Positions 33,385 to 41,055 of a DNA stretch of 43,263 nt are shown one piece after another; position 1 is the stretch's first letter; the number at the start of each line of letters is the position of its first letter. Location: contig NZ_RJSE01000009.1 in assembly GCF_003725695.1 (NCBI RefSeq), forward strand, positions 524,831 to 568,093. Reading direction: 5' to 3'. The notes under the pieces are model-generated. The model saw nothing but the letters and a program-made list of their open reading frames with translations, did not search any database and was not told the DNA's origin. This DNA is from Nocardioides marmoriginsengisoli (GTDB taxonomy: Bacteria; Actinomycetota; Actinomycetes; Propionibacteriales; Nocardioidaceae). The translations under genes were made by a program, and so were the position numbers.

Positions 33385-34173
33385 ATGTCAGCCAGTGAGT
33401 CTGGGCTCGTACGACGCACGATCTGGGTACTGCGTGCTGTCGCTGCGCACCCCAACGGCGTCGGGCTCAGCGAGGTCTCGCGCGAGTCCGGGATCCCGAA
33501 AGCGACCTGCTACCGAGTGCTCAACGTGCTCGAGCGGGAGAGCTGGCTGACCCTCGACCCGGACACCCGGCGCTACAAGGTCTCGCTCGGGCTGCTCTCG
33601 ATCGTCGGCGGCTTCCTCGACAGCAACGGCGGCTACCGGCACATGCGCCAGGTGATCACCGACCTGGCGGCGTCGACCCAGGAGACCTGCGGCTTCGACG
33701 TCCTGCACCCGCCGAACGTCATGGTCGTGGCCCAGGCGGCCGGTCCGCGACTGATCGGCCAGACGATGAAGCCGGTCCCGCGTACCCAGCCGGTGTGGGC
33801 GACCTCGACCGGCAAGGTGCTGCTGGCCAAGATCGACCGCCAGCTCTTCCTCGACGAGTACGCCGAGGAGATCGAGAAGAACGCGCCGCCGTCGATCGGC
33901 GGGGTCGAGAAGTTCGTCGCCGCCCTGGACTCGATCCGGGACCGCGGCTACGCCTACACCCGCGACGAGCTCGAGGACGGTGCGACCTCGGTCGCCGCCC
34001 CGGTGCGGGTCGGCGACACCTTCCCGTACGCCGTCTGGATCGGCGGACCCAGTTTCCGGTTGACGCCGGAGTGGATGGAGGGCGTGGCGCCGCTGCTGCT
34101 GGAGGCGTCGGCGAAGCTCGGCGAGCTGCTCACCTACACGGATCTGCGGCTGCCCAGCGACATGCAGGTCTGA
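33385..34173 (+). CDS. IclR-family transcriptional regulator, likely controller of the island
   Basis: A 262-aa regulator with an N-terminal winged helix-turn-helix (about 8-70: GLSEVSRESGIPKATCYRVLNVLERESWL) and a C-terminal GAF-like effector domain (about 85-255, including the family-typical WATSTGKVLLA and RGYAYTRDELEDGATSVAAPV). It is the only regulator within the island, and the six operator copies have the GTTC-N-GAAC palindrome shape known for IclR-family sites. No operator copy precedes its own gene; it lies 46 nt after the permease pair and may be read from that operon. ATG 33385 follows GGAAGG; an upstream in-frame start would overlap the permease gene. Confidence 0.92.
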   Translation: MSASESGLVRRTIWVLRAVAAHPNGVGLSEVSRESGIPKATCYRVLNVLERESWLTLDPDTRRYKVSLGLLSIVGGFLDSNGGYRHMRQVITDLAASTQETCGFDVLHPPNVMVVAQAAGPRLIGQTMKPVPRTQPVWATSTGKVLLAKIDRQLFLDEYAEEIEKNAPPSIGGVEKFVAALDSIRDRGYAYTRDELEDGATSVAAPVRVGDTFPYAVWIGGPSFRLTPEWMEGVAPLLLEASAKLGELLTYTDLRLPSDMQV

Positions 34174-34195
34174 GGCTGCCCGCCTCGCCCCCCGG

Positions 34196-34252
34196 CCTCC
34201 CCTAGCGGGAGGTCCGCTCCGCCGTGCCCGGCCCCGGCTCGTTCCGGGGCCG
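34196..34252 (+). terminator. Tandem hairpins after the iclR gene
   Basis: CCTCCC CTAGC GGGAGG (34196-34212) is followed by CGGCCCCGG CTCGTT CCGGGGCCG (34229-34252). The second is a 9-bp GC stem and the likely terminator. They end the leftmost rightward operon before the next island promoter. Confidence 0.75.
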
Positions 34253-34301
34253 TCGTCGTACCCGGAGCGTGAAATCGGGCGTATCGAATTTCCCCAGGTA
34301 C

Positions 34302-34330
34302 TTGACATGGCGTCGTCGTCTCGCGAGGAT
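34302..34330 (+). promoter_or_regulatory. Promoter of the DUF1185-aminotransferase operon
   Basis: A perfect -35 TTGACA (34302-34307), 17-nt spacer and GAGGAT (34325-34330). The -10 is weak, but spacing is ideal and operator site C follows at once. Confidence 0.65.
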
Positions 34331-34332
34331 GT

Positions 34333-34359
34333 GGACCACCGGTTCAACTAATGAACCAG
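34333..34359 (+). promoter_or_regulatory. Island operator, site C (DUF1185 operon)
   Basis: The core GGTTCAACTAATGAACC (34341-34357) with half-site GGACCA upstream covers the predicted transcription start. An ATG within it (34351) is in frame with the DUF1185 gene but has no ribosome binding site. Confidence 0.75.
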
Positions 34360-34374
34360 ACGGAGAAGGGAAAG

Positions 34375-34941
34375 ATGATGACCATTTCGGTGCGGAAGAC
34401 GGTGCGGCACCTGGAGGTGACCGAGCTCGAGAACGGGCAGCCGGTTTCGCCGGAGCATCGATTGGCCTTCGTGGGCATCGTCATCGAGAACCCCTACGGC
34501 TCCGGCTACACCCAGGACCTGGTGACCCTGGCCGACGAGATCGCCGAGTCGATCGGCGACCTGACCGGCCCGGCGTGCGTCGAGCTCCTCGGCGCCCCTG
34601 TCGAGGCCTTCGGCAAGGTGGCCCTGGTCGGCATCGGCGGTGAGGTCGAGCACGGCTCGGCGCTGATCCACAACCTCAAGTTCGGGAACGTCTTCCGCAA
34701 CGCCGCCGGCGGCACCGAGCTGCTGCCCGCCGCGGAGAAGGTCGGCCTGCCCGGCGACCCGATCGACGTACCGCTCAAGCACAAGACCGACTCCAAGACC
34801 CGCTCGCACCACCAGACGGTGACGCTGCAGGTCCCCGGCGCCCCGCTGCCGAACGAGATCCTCGTCGGCTGCGTCGCGACCAGCTCCGGCCGTCCGCTCT
34901 CGCGGCTGGCGACCTTCGGTGCCGAGACCGGCGAGAAGTAG
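34375..34941 (+). CDS. DUF1185 family protein (amino acid synthesis family, PF06684)
   Basis: A 188-aa protein with IENPYGSGYTQDL near the N-terminus and ALVGIGGEVEHGSALIHN in the middle, typical of DUF1185. Structures of family members show a variant of the chorismate mutase fold, and a link to amino-acid metabolism was suggested from gene context, but no reaction is established. It heads the operon with the aminotransferase, 6 nt away. His84 and the HNLKFGN segment could be catalytic; this is a guess. ATG 34375 (or 34378) follows GGAGAAGGG. Confidence 0.82.
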   Translation: MMTISVRKTVRHLEVTELENGQPVSPEHRLAFVGIVIENPYGSGYTQDLVTLADEIAESIGDLTGPACVELLGAPVEAFGKVALVGIGGEVEHGSALIHNLKFGNVFRNAAGGTELLPAAEKVGLPGDPIDVPLKHKTDSKTRSHHQTVTLQVPGAPLPNEILVGCVATSSGRPLSRLATFGAETGEK

Positions 34942-34947
34942 GACCCC

Positions 34948-36309
34948 ATGACAACCAGCGATGTGGCCTCCACCTGGGACGCAGAGCGAATCCGGACTGC
35001 CGACAAGGAGTTCGTGATCCACTCCTGGTCCAACCAGGGAGCAGTGAACGCAACTCCGATCGCCGGCGGACTCGGCGCGTGGTTCTGGGACTACGACGGG
35101 AACCGGTACCTCGACTTCCAGTCGCAGCTGGTCAACATGAACCTCGGCCACCAGCACCCGAAGATGGTCGAGGCGATCCAGGCCAAGGCCGCCGAGATGT
35201 GCTACATCGGCCCGAACTACGCCGAGCGCTCCCGCGCGGAGCTCGCCGAGCTGATGGCCGAGGTCACCCCCGGTGACCTGAAGATGAGCTTCTTCACCAC
35301 CGGTGGTGCCGCGGCCAACGAGAACGCGATCCGGCTGGCCCGGCACGTGACCGGCCGCCAGAAGGTCGTCGCGCGCTACCGCAGCTACCACGGTGCGACG
35401 GCGGGCGCGATCGCGATGACCGGGGACCCGCGTCGCTGGCACGCCGAGCCGACGCCGTCCGGCGTCGTCCGGATGTTCGACCCCTACACCTACCGCTGCT
35501 CGGCCGGTCACCCCGACCCGTGCCCGGTCTGCACCGGCGGACCGCACCTCGAGGAGATCCTGCAGTACGAGGACCCGACCTCGGTGGCCGCGGTGATCCT
35601 GGAGACCGTCACCGGCACCAACGGTCTGCTGCCGCCGCCTCCGGGCTACCTGCAGTCGATCCGGGAGACCTGCGACAAGTACGGCATCCTGCTGATCCTC
35701 GACGAGGTGATGGCCGGCTTCGGCCGCACCGGCGAGTGGTTCGCGTGCGACAACTACGACGTCACCCCGGACATCCTGATCACCGCCAAGGGCCTCAACT
35801 CCGGCTACGTGCCGCTCGGCGCGATGACGGTGAACGAGGAGATCTCGGGCTGGCTGATGAAGAACAAGTTCTGGGGCGGCCAGACGTACGCCGGTCACCC
35901 GCTGGCCTGCGCCAGCGGCGTCGCCTCGATCGAGATCATGCGCGAGGAGAAGATCGTCGAGAACTCCCGGGAGATGGGCCAGCGCCTGCGCGCCGGCCTC
36001 GACGGGCTCGCCGAGCGGCACCCGAGCATCGGCGAGATCCGCGGTCTGGGTCTCTTCCAGGGCGTCGAGCTGGTCAAGGACCGGAGCACCCGCGAGCCGC
36101 TGGTGCCGTTCAACGCGGTCGGTCCCGCGGCCGCGCCGATGGGCGCGATCGTGGCCGCCGCGAAGAAGCAGGGTCTCTACCTGTCGGCGAACAACAACGT
36201 GCTGCGGCTGACTCCCCCGCTGGTGATCGGCGCCGAGGACATCGACCTCGCGGTCGGGATCCTCGACGACGTGCTCGGCATCGCCGACGAAGCAGCAGCG
36301 ACCGCCTGA
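34948..36309 (+). CDS. Class III (omega-amino acid) aminotransferase
   Basis: A 453-aa PLP enzyme. Features are TTGGAAANENAIRLAR (cofactor phosphate loop), SYHGATAGA, ILDEVMAGFGRTG with the cofactor-binding Asp, and Lys in ITAKGLNSGY as the Schiff base. The insert CSAGHPDPCPVC resembles taurine- and beta-alanine-pyruvate aminotransferases. It likely turns an omega-amino acid (beta-alanine, beta-aminoisobutyrate, GABA or taurine-like) into a semialdehyde for the aldehyde dehydrogenase at 21,127. Its stop overlaps the next start (TGATG type). Confidence 0.9.
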   Translation: MTTSDVASTWDAERIRTADKEFVIHSWSNQGAVNATPIAGGLGAWFWDYDGNRYLDFQSQLVNMNLGHQHPKMVEAIQAKAAEMCYIGPNYAERSRAELAELMAEVTPGDLKMSFFTTGGAAANENAIRLARHVTGRQKVVARYRSYHGATAGAIAMTGDPRRWHAEPTPSGVVRMFDPYTYRCSAGHPDPCPVCTGGPHLEEILQYEDPTSVAAVILETVTGTNGLLPPPPGYLQSIRETCDKYGILLILDEVMAGFGRTGEWFACDNYDVTPDILITAKGLNSGYVPLGAMTVNEEISGWLMKNKFWGGQTYAGHPLACASGVASIEIMREEKIVENSREMGQRLRAGLDGLAERHPSIGEIRGLGLFQGVELVKDRSTREPLVPFNAVGPAAAPMGAIVAAAKKQGLYLSANNNVLRLTPPLVIGAEDIDLAVGILDDVLGIADEAAATA

Positions 36310-36983
36310 TGGCGACCGTCGCGGTGCTCGGGGGTACCGGTGCACTCGGCTTCGGCCTGGTGCTCCGGTTCGCCGCGGCCGGCTATCAGGTGGCGATTGG
36401 GTCGCGTGACGCCGACCGCGCCAAGGCGGCCGCCGAGCGCGCGACCGAGCTGGTGCCCGAGGCCTGGGTGCACGGCATGTCGTACGCCGACGCCGCTGCC
36501 GACGCGACCCGTCTGGTCGTGCTGACGGTGCCGTTCGCGAGCCAGGCCGAGACGCTCAAGGCGGTCTCCGGATCGTTGCGCGAGGGGATGGTCGTGCTCG
36601 ACACGACCGTCCCGCTCGCGCCCGCGGTCGGCGGCCGGCCGACCCAGCTCGTCGGTGTCTGGCAAGGCTCCGCCGCCCAGCAGGCGGCAGCCCTGGTGCC
36701 GGCCGGCGTCCGGGTCGTCAGCGCCCTGCACACGATCAGCGCCGCGGCGCTCACCGACCTCGGGCACGAGGTCGACGAGGACACGTTCCTGGCCGGCGCC
36801 GCGGAGGCGAAGAAGGTCGTGGCCGACCACCTGCAGGTGGTGCCCGGGCTCCGCGCGATCGATGCCGGACCGCTGGAGGCGAGCCGGCTCACCGAGTCGA
36901 TCACGCCGCTGCTGATCGGCCTGAACATGCGCTACAAGACCCATACCGGGGTGCGGATCACCGGATTGGAAGCGATCGCCTGA
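36309..36983 (+). CDS. NADPH:F420 oxidoreductase-like protein (Fno family)
   Basis: A 224-aa Rossmann protein. VAVLGGTGALGFGLVLRFA followed by VAIGSRDADRA is the NADP-binding start of F420H2:NADP oxidoreductase, and VVSALHTISAA, IDAGPLEASRLTES and TPLLIGLNMR match the F420-site motifs of that family. It would pass hydride between NADPH and F420, giving F420H2 for the LLM enzymes or recovering NADPH from F420H2. ATG 36309 overlaps the aminotransferase stop by one base. Confidence 0.85.
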   Translation: MATVAVLGGTGALGFGLVLRFAAAGYQVAIGSRDADRAKAAAERATELVPEAWVHGMSYADAAADATRLVVLTVPFASQAETLKAVSGSLREGMVVLDTTVPLAPAVGGRPTQLVGVWQGSAAQQAAALVPAGVRVVSALHTISAAALTDLGHEVDEDTFLAGAAEAKKVVADHLQVVPGLRAIDAGPLEASRLTESITPLLIGLNMRYKTHTGVRITGLEAIA

Positions 36984-37014
36984 GGCACCGGCCCAGGCTC
37001 TAGGGAAGGAACCC

Positions 37015-38274
37015 ATGACCGACATCGTTCGCAAGAATGTCTCCACCACCGATGCCACCTTCGAGCTCGGCCAGCTGCCGCCGGTGGGTGAGGTACCGCG
37101 AACGATGACCGCGTTGGTGGTCCGCCAGGACCGCTTCGGGGACCCGGAGCAGGCGTTCAAGGTCGAGACCGGGATCCCGGTCCCGCCGATCGGCCCGGAC
37201 GAGGTGCTGATCGCGGTGATGGCCGCCGGCGTCAACTACAACAACGTGTGGGCCGCCCGCGGCTACCCGGTCGACCAGATCGCGACCCGGCAGAAGCGCG
37301 GCGAGACCGAGGACTTCCACGTCGGCGGCTCGGACGCCTCCGGCATCGTCTACGCCGTCGGCGAGAGCGTCACCGGGGTCGCGGTCGGCGACGAGGTCGT
37401 GGTGCACCCGGGTGTCTGGGACGCCGACGACCCGTGGATCGCCGCTGGCAAGGACCAGATGATCGCGCCGTCGGCCAAGATCTGGGGCTACGACACCAAC
37501 TACGGCTCGTTCGGCCAGTTCACCCGCGTGCAGGCGCACCAGGTGCTGCCCAAGGCACCGCACCTCTCCTGGGCGGAGGCCGCCGCCCCGACGCTGGTCG
37601 GCACGACGGCGTACCGGATGCTGCACGGCTTCGCTGGCAACACCGTCCAGCCCGACGACGTCGTCCTGGTCTGGGGTGGTTCCGGTGGACTCGGCACCCA
37701 GGCGGTCCAGCTGGCGGCGCTCGCCGGAGCCAAGGCGGTGGCCGTGGTCTCCGACGACGAGCGCGGCAAGTACGTGATGGAGCGCGGTGCGATCGGCTAC
37801 ATCAACCGCAACGACTTCACCCACTGGGGCATCCCGCCGCTGGTCGACGACGCCGCCGGCCAGAAGGAGTGGCTCGGCCAGGCCCGCGCCTTCGGCAAGA
37901 AGCTCTGGGACATCGTCGGCGAGCGCAAGGACCCCGCGATCGTCTTCGAGCACCCGGGCGCGGCCACCGTGCCGACCAGCATCATGGTCTGCGAGCCGGG
38001 CGGGATGGTCGTGATCTGCGCCGGCACCACCGGCTTCGACGCCGTCGTCGACCTCCGTTACCACTGGACCCGGCAGAAGCGCTTCCAGGGGAGCCACGGA
38101 ACCAACGACGAGCAGGCCCGGGCGTACAACGACCTGATGGTGGCCGGCAAGCTCGACCCCTGCCTCGGCCGCGTCGTCGCTTTCGCCGACCTGCCCCGGG
38201 TGCACTCCGAGATGGGCCGTGGCGAACAGGTCTTCGGCAACTCGGTGGCCCTCGTGGGTGCCGTCGCGGACTGA
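37015..38274 (+). CDS. Crotonyl-CoA carboxylase/reductase-like MDR dehydrogenase
   Basis: A 419-aa medium-chain reductase of the Ccr type. Ccr-like segments are AAGVNYNNVWAARG, SDASGIVYAVG, IWGYDTNYGSFGQFTRVQAHQ, TLVGTTAYRMLHGF, VWGGSGGLGTQAVQL and RQKRFQGSH, whose His matches a residue lining the CO2 pocket of characterised Ccr. It lacks structural zinc cysteines. It probably reduces (perhaps reductively carboxylates) a short enoyl-CoA such as acryloyl- or crotonyl-CoA. The Asp in GYDT replaces the Glu usual in GYET, so carboxylase activity is doubtful. GGGAAGGA precedes the ATG; the next gene starts one base after its stop. Confidence 0.85.
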   Translation: MTDIVRKNVSTTDATFELGQLPPVGEVPRTMTALVVRQDRFGDPEQAFKVETGIPVPPIGPDEVLIAVMAAGVNYNNVWAARGYPVDQIATRQKRGETEDFHVGGSDASGIVYAVGESVTGVAVGDEVVVHPGVWDADDPWIAAGKDQMIAPSAKIWGYDTNYGSFGQFTRVQAHQVLPKAPHLSWAEAAAPTLVGTTAYRMLHGFAGNTVQPDDVVLVWGGSGGLGTQAVQLAALAGAKAVAVVSDDERGKYVMERGAIGYINRNDFTHWGIPPLVDDAAGQKEWLGQARAFGKKLWDIVGERKDPAIVFEHPGAATVPTSIMVCEPGGMVVICAGTTGFDAVVDLRYHWTRQKRFQGSHGTNDEQARAYNDLMVAGKLDPCLGRVVAFADLPRVHSEMGRGEQVFGNSVALVGAVAD

Positions 38275-38275
38275 C

Positions 38276-39877
38276 GTGCTGGTCCCCCGCCGCCTCGCCG
38301 CGGCGCTGCGCGAGCTCGGAGTCGACACCGTCTTCGGCCTGATGGGTGACGGCAACCTGCATCACCTGATCGACTTCGACGACCTCGGCGGCACCGTGGT
38401 GACCGCCGTGACGGAGGGCGCCGCGGTCAGCATGGCCGACGGGTACGCCCGGGTCGGCAGCCGGCTCGGCGTCGCCTCGGTGACGCACGGTCCAGGCGCC
38501 ACCAACATGCTGACCGCGCTGGTGGAGGCGGTCCGCGCGCGGACGCCGCTGATCGTGCTGACCGGCGACACCGTCTCCCGGCCCGACCACCTGCAGGCCC
38601 TCGACCTGCGCGCGCTCGCCACCGTGGCCGGTGCCGGCTACCACCGGGTGCTGCGGGCCGAGGACGTCGCCGGCGACCTCGACGCCGTCGTCCGGCGGGT
38701 GCTGCGGTCGGGCACGCCGGTGCTCTTCGACGTCCCGGTCGACCTGCACGGGACCGAGGCAGCGGAGGCGCCGATCCTGCGTCCGGTCGACCTCGGCGCC
38801 GGACCGGCTCCGGGAGCCGACGACCTGGACCGGGCGCTCGGCGTGCTGGCCAGTGCGCGGCGGCCGGTGATCCTCGCCGGCCGCGGTGCCGCCGGGTCCC
38901 GGGACGAGATCCTCCGCCTCGCCGCGGTCCTCGGGGCACCGGTGGGGACGACGCTGCTCGGCAAGGGCCTCTTCGCGGGCGAGCCGCTCGACCTCGGCGT
39001 GATCGGCACGCTGAGCTCGGAGGTGACCGCCAGGACCGTGGGCGACGCCGACTGCGTGCTGGTGCTCGGCGCCGGGCTGAACCGTTACACCACCGTCGAC
39101 GGCTCGCTGTTCGCCGGCGCCGCGGTGGTGCACGTCGACCACGATGCGCTTCGGCTCTCCGGAGCGGCCGCGGTTGGGGTGGTCGCGGACGTCGGGGCCG
39201 CCGTACTGGCGATGACCGAGCTGCTGGTCGAGGTCGAGCACCCGGGTTCCTCGGGTCATCCCGCGGACCTGGCCGAGCGGCTCGCCGCGCACGATCCGTA
39301 CGACGAGTTCACCGACCGCAGCGGCGTCGACACCCTCGACGGCCGCACGGTGATGCTGGCGCTCGACGCGGTGCTGCCGCGGGAGCGGGTGGTGGTCACC
39401 GACACCGGCCGGTTCGTCTACGCGCCGTGGCGCTACCTCGGCGTGGCCGCCCCGACGGACTTCGTGCACACCTGCAACTTCGCGTCGATCGGCCTCGGAC
39501 TCGGTACGGCGATCGGGGCGGCGGTCGCGAGCGGCCGGCTCACCGTCGCGGTGGTCGGCGACGGCGGCGGCTTGATGAACCTGCTCGAGCTCAGCACCGC
39601 CGTACGTCTGGGCCTTCCGCTGGTGGTGGTCGTCTGCAACGACGGCGCCTACGGGATGGAGTACCGGCACCTGGTGCATGCCGGGCTGGACCCCTCACCG
39701 GCCCGGTGCGCGTGGCCGGACTTCGTCGAGATCGGTCGCGCGCTGGGTGCCGACGCGATCACCGTGCGCACCCGCGAGGAGCTCGACCGGGCGGGCGAGC
39801 TGTTCGCCGAGGTCCGGCGTCCGCTGCTGCTCGACGTCCGGTGCGACCCGTCGGTCGACGTCGGCGAAGCCTCCTGA
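38276..39877 (+). CDS. ThDP-dependent enzyme of the acetolactate synthase family
   Basis: A 533-aa enzyme with the three ThDP domains. The N-terminal part carries the activating Glu in VTEGAAVSMADGYAR; the middle domain is present; and the C-terminal domain has VGDGGGLMNLLELSTAVRLGLPLVVVVCND, the metal/ThDP-binding GDG-to-N motif. It is shorter than acetolactate synthase and lacks obvious hallmarks of oxalyl-CoA or benzoylformate enzymes. Decarboxylation or ligation of a 2-oxo acid is the general expectation; the substrate is unknown. The GTG start at 38276 is one base past the previous stop; no distinct ribosome site is seen, so coupling is likely. Confidence 0.83.
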   Translation: MLVPRRLAAALRELGVDTVFGLMGDGNLHHLIDFDDLGGTVVTAVTEGAAVSMADGYARVGSRLGVASVTHGPGATNMLTALVEAVRARTPLIVLTGDTVSRPDHLQALDLRALATVAGAGYHRVLRAEDVAGDLDAVVRRVLRSGTPVLFDVPVDLHGTEAAEAPILRPVDLGAGPAPGADDLDRALGVLASARRPVILAGRGAAGSRDEILRLAAVLGAPVGTTLLGKGLFAGEPLDLGVIGTLSSEVTARTVGDADCVLVLGAGLNRYTTVDGSLFAGAAVVHVDHDALRLSGAAAVGVVADVGAAVLAMTELLVEVEHPGSSGHPADLAERLAAHDPYDEFTDRSGVDTLDGRTVMLALDAVLPRERVVVTDTGRFVYAPWRYLGVAAPTDFVHTCNFASIGLGLGTAIGAAVASGRLTVAVVGDGGGLMNLLELSTAVRLGLPLVVVVCNDGAYGMEYRHLVHAGLDPSPARCAWPDFVEIGRALGADAITVRTREELDRAGELFAEVRRPLLLDVRCDPSVDVGEAS

Positions 39878-39920
39878 CCACGGGTTTCGCGCGGGGGCGG
39901 AAACTTGTGGTCGTCAGGTG

Positions 39921-39949
39921 TTGACAGAGCCTGCGAAGTCCTCAAGTAT
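39921..39949 (+). promoter_or_regulatory. Promoter of the LLM 2 operon
   Basis: TTGACA (39921-39926), 17-nt spacer, AAGTAT (39944-39949): a near-consensus promoter that would start at about 39956, inside the operator. Confidence 0.8.
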
Positions 39950-39951
39950 AT

Positions 39952-39978
39952 GAACCAGTGGTTCAACTACTGAACCAC
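39952..39978 (+). promoter_or_regulatory. Island operator, site D (LLM 2 operon)
   Basis: The core GGTTCAACTACTGAACC (39960-39976) and upstream half-site GAACCA. Here the third half-site is perfect: TGAACCA G TGGTTCA (39951-39965) is itself a dyad overlapping the core, so three alternating half-sites are exact. This is the cleanest copy. Confidence 0.8.
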
Positions 39979-40007
39979 CGACCGAGACACAGACGGGACG
40001 GAATTCG

Positions 40008-41018
40008 ATGCAGGCGTTGCCCCTTGGGATCCATGTCGGAGAGCGACTGAGCCTCGAGCAGACCTACTGGCAGGCCCAGGTCGCCGACGAGAACGGCTTC
40101 GAGTCGGTGTGGGTCGCCGAGGGCCGGCTCTCGCGCGACGGCATCGTCCCGGCCGCGATCATCGCGAGCAAGACGAACAACGTGAAGATCGGCACCGGCG
40201 TGCTCAACAACAAGAGCCGCAACGCCGCGCTGATGGCCGTCACCTTCAAGACCCTCGACGAGGTCGCTCCCGGTCGGGCGATCCTCGGCATCGGTGCCTG
40301 GTGGGAGCCGCTGGCCACCAAGGTCGGTCAGCCGCTGGAGAAGCCGCTGAAGTCGATGCGCGAGTACATCGAGGTCTGCCAGGCGTTCTTCCGCAACGAG
40401 GTCGTCAACTTCGAGGGCGAGTTCGTGCAGATGCGCGACGTCCGGTTCGACTCGATGTACCGCGAGAACAAGCCGGTCGACGTACCGATCTACATCGGCG
40501 CGGTCGGCCCGAAGATGCTCGAGCTCGCCGGCGAGATCTCCGACGGCGTGCACATGGACTTCCTGCTGCCGCCGTCGTACATGACCGGAGCGATCGAGGC
40601 CATCGACCGCGGCATCGCCAAGCGCACCGACGGCAAGACCGAGATCGACCTCACCCAGATCGTCTCGTGCAGCGTCAACGACAAGGACCCGCAGGAGGCC
40701 ATCGACGCCTGCAAGGCGTTCCTGACCCTCTACCTGTGCCAGCAGCCGCACATCGCCGAGCACTGCGGTGTCGAGCGCGAGCTGGTCGACCGGCTCCAGG
40801 AGATCGCCGGCTGGCCGGCCACCCCCGAGGACATCAAGCGCGCGATGGTGCTGGTGCCCAACGAGCTGGTGCAGCGGGTGACCGCGTGCGGCACCACCGA
40901 CCAGGCCTTCGAGAAGCTGGTCTCCTACCACGAGGCCGGCGTCCGCTGCCCGATCATCTCCACGCTGGGTGACAAGGAGCAGACGCTCACCCGGCTCGCC
41001 CAGGCCGCCCGGGCCTGA
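40008..41018 (+). CDS. LLM-class flavin/F420-dependent oxidoreductase 2
   Basis: A 336-aa luciferase-like barrel protein. ENGFESVWVAEGRLSRDG, VKIGTGVLNNKSRNAALMA, GRAILGIGAWWEP and IYIGAVGPKMLELAGEISDGV resemble the methylene-tetrahydromethanopterin reductase (Mer)/F420-dependent subgroup of LLM proteins more than the monooxygenase subgroup. It differs clearly from LLM 1, so the two probably catalyse separate steps. First gene of an operon with an amidase, glutamate dehydrogenase and the fbiC-like gene. Confidence 0.88.
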   Translation: MQALPLGIHVGERLSLEQTYWQAQVADENGFESVWVAEGRLSRDGIVPAAIIASKTNNVKIGTGVLNNKSRNAALMAVTFKTLDEVAPGRAILGIGAWWEPLATKVGQPLEKPLKSMREYIEVCQAFFRNEVVNFEGEFVQMRDVRFDSMYRENKPVDVPIYIGAVGPKMLELAGEISDGVHMDFLLPPSYMTGAIEAIDRGIAKRTDGKTEIDLTQIVSCSVNDKDPQEAIDACKAFLTLYLCQQPHIAEHCGVERELVDRLQEIAGWPATPEDIKRAMVLVPNELVQRVTACGTTDQAFEKLVSYHEAGVRCPIISTLGDKEQTLTRLAQAARA

Positions 41019-41055
41019 CCCCGTTCTGCTGCTACCGATCGCTGGAGGTCACACC

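Noticed and set aside
34351-34374. ATG inside operator site C as the DUF1185 start
   Set aside because: It has no ribosome binding site and lies within the conserved operator; ATG 34375 follows GGAGAAGGG.
27135-41018. Naming the LLM proteins RutA, PyrA or TrgA
   Set aside because: General LLM motifs are clear, but nothing seen ties either protein to those specific enzymes, and no flavin reductase partner is present.
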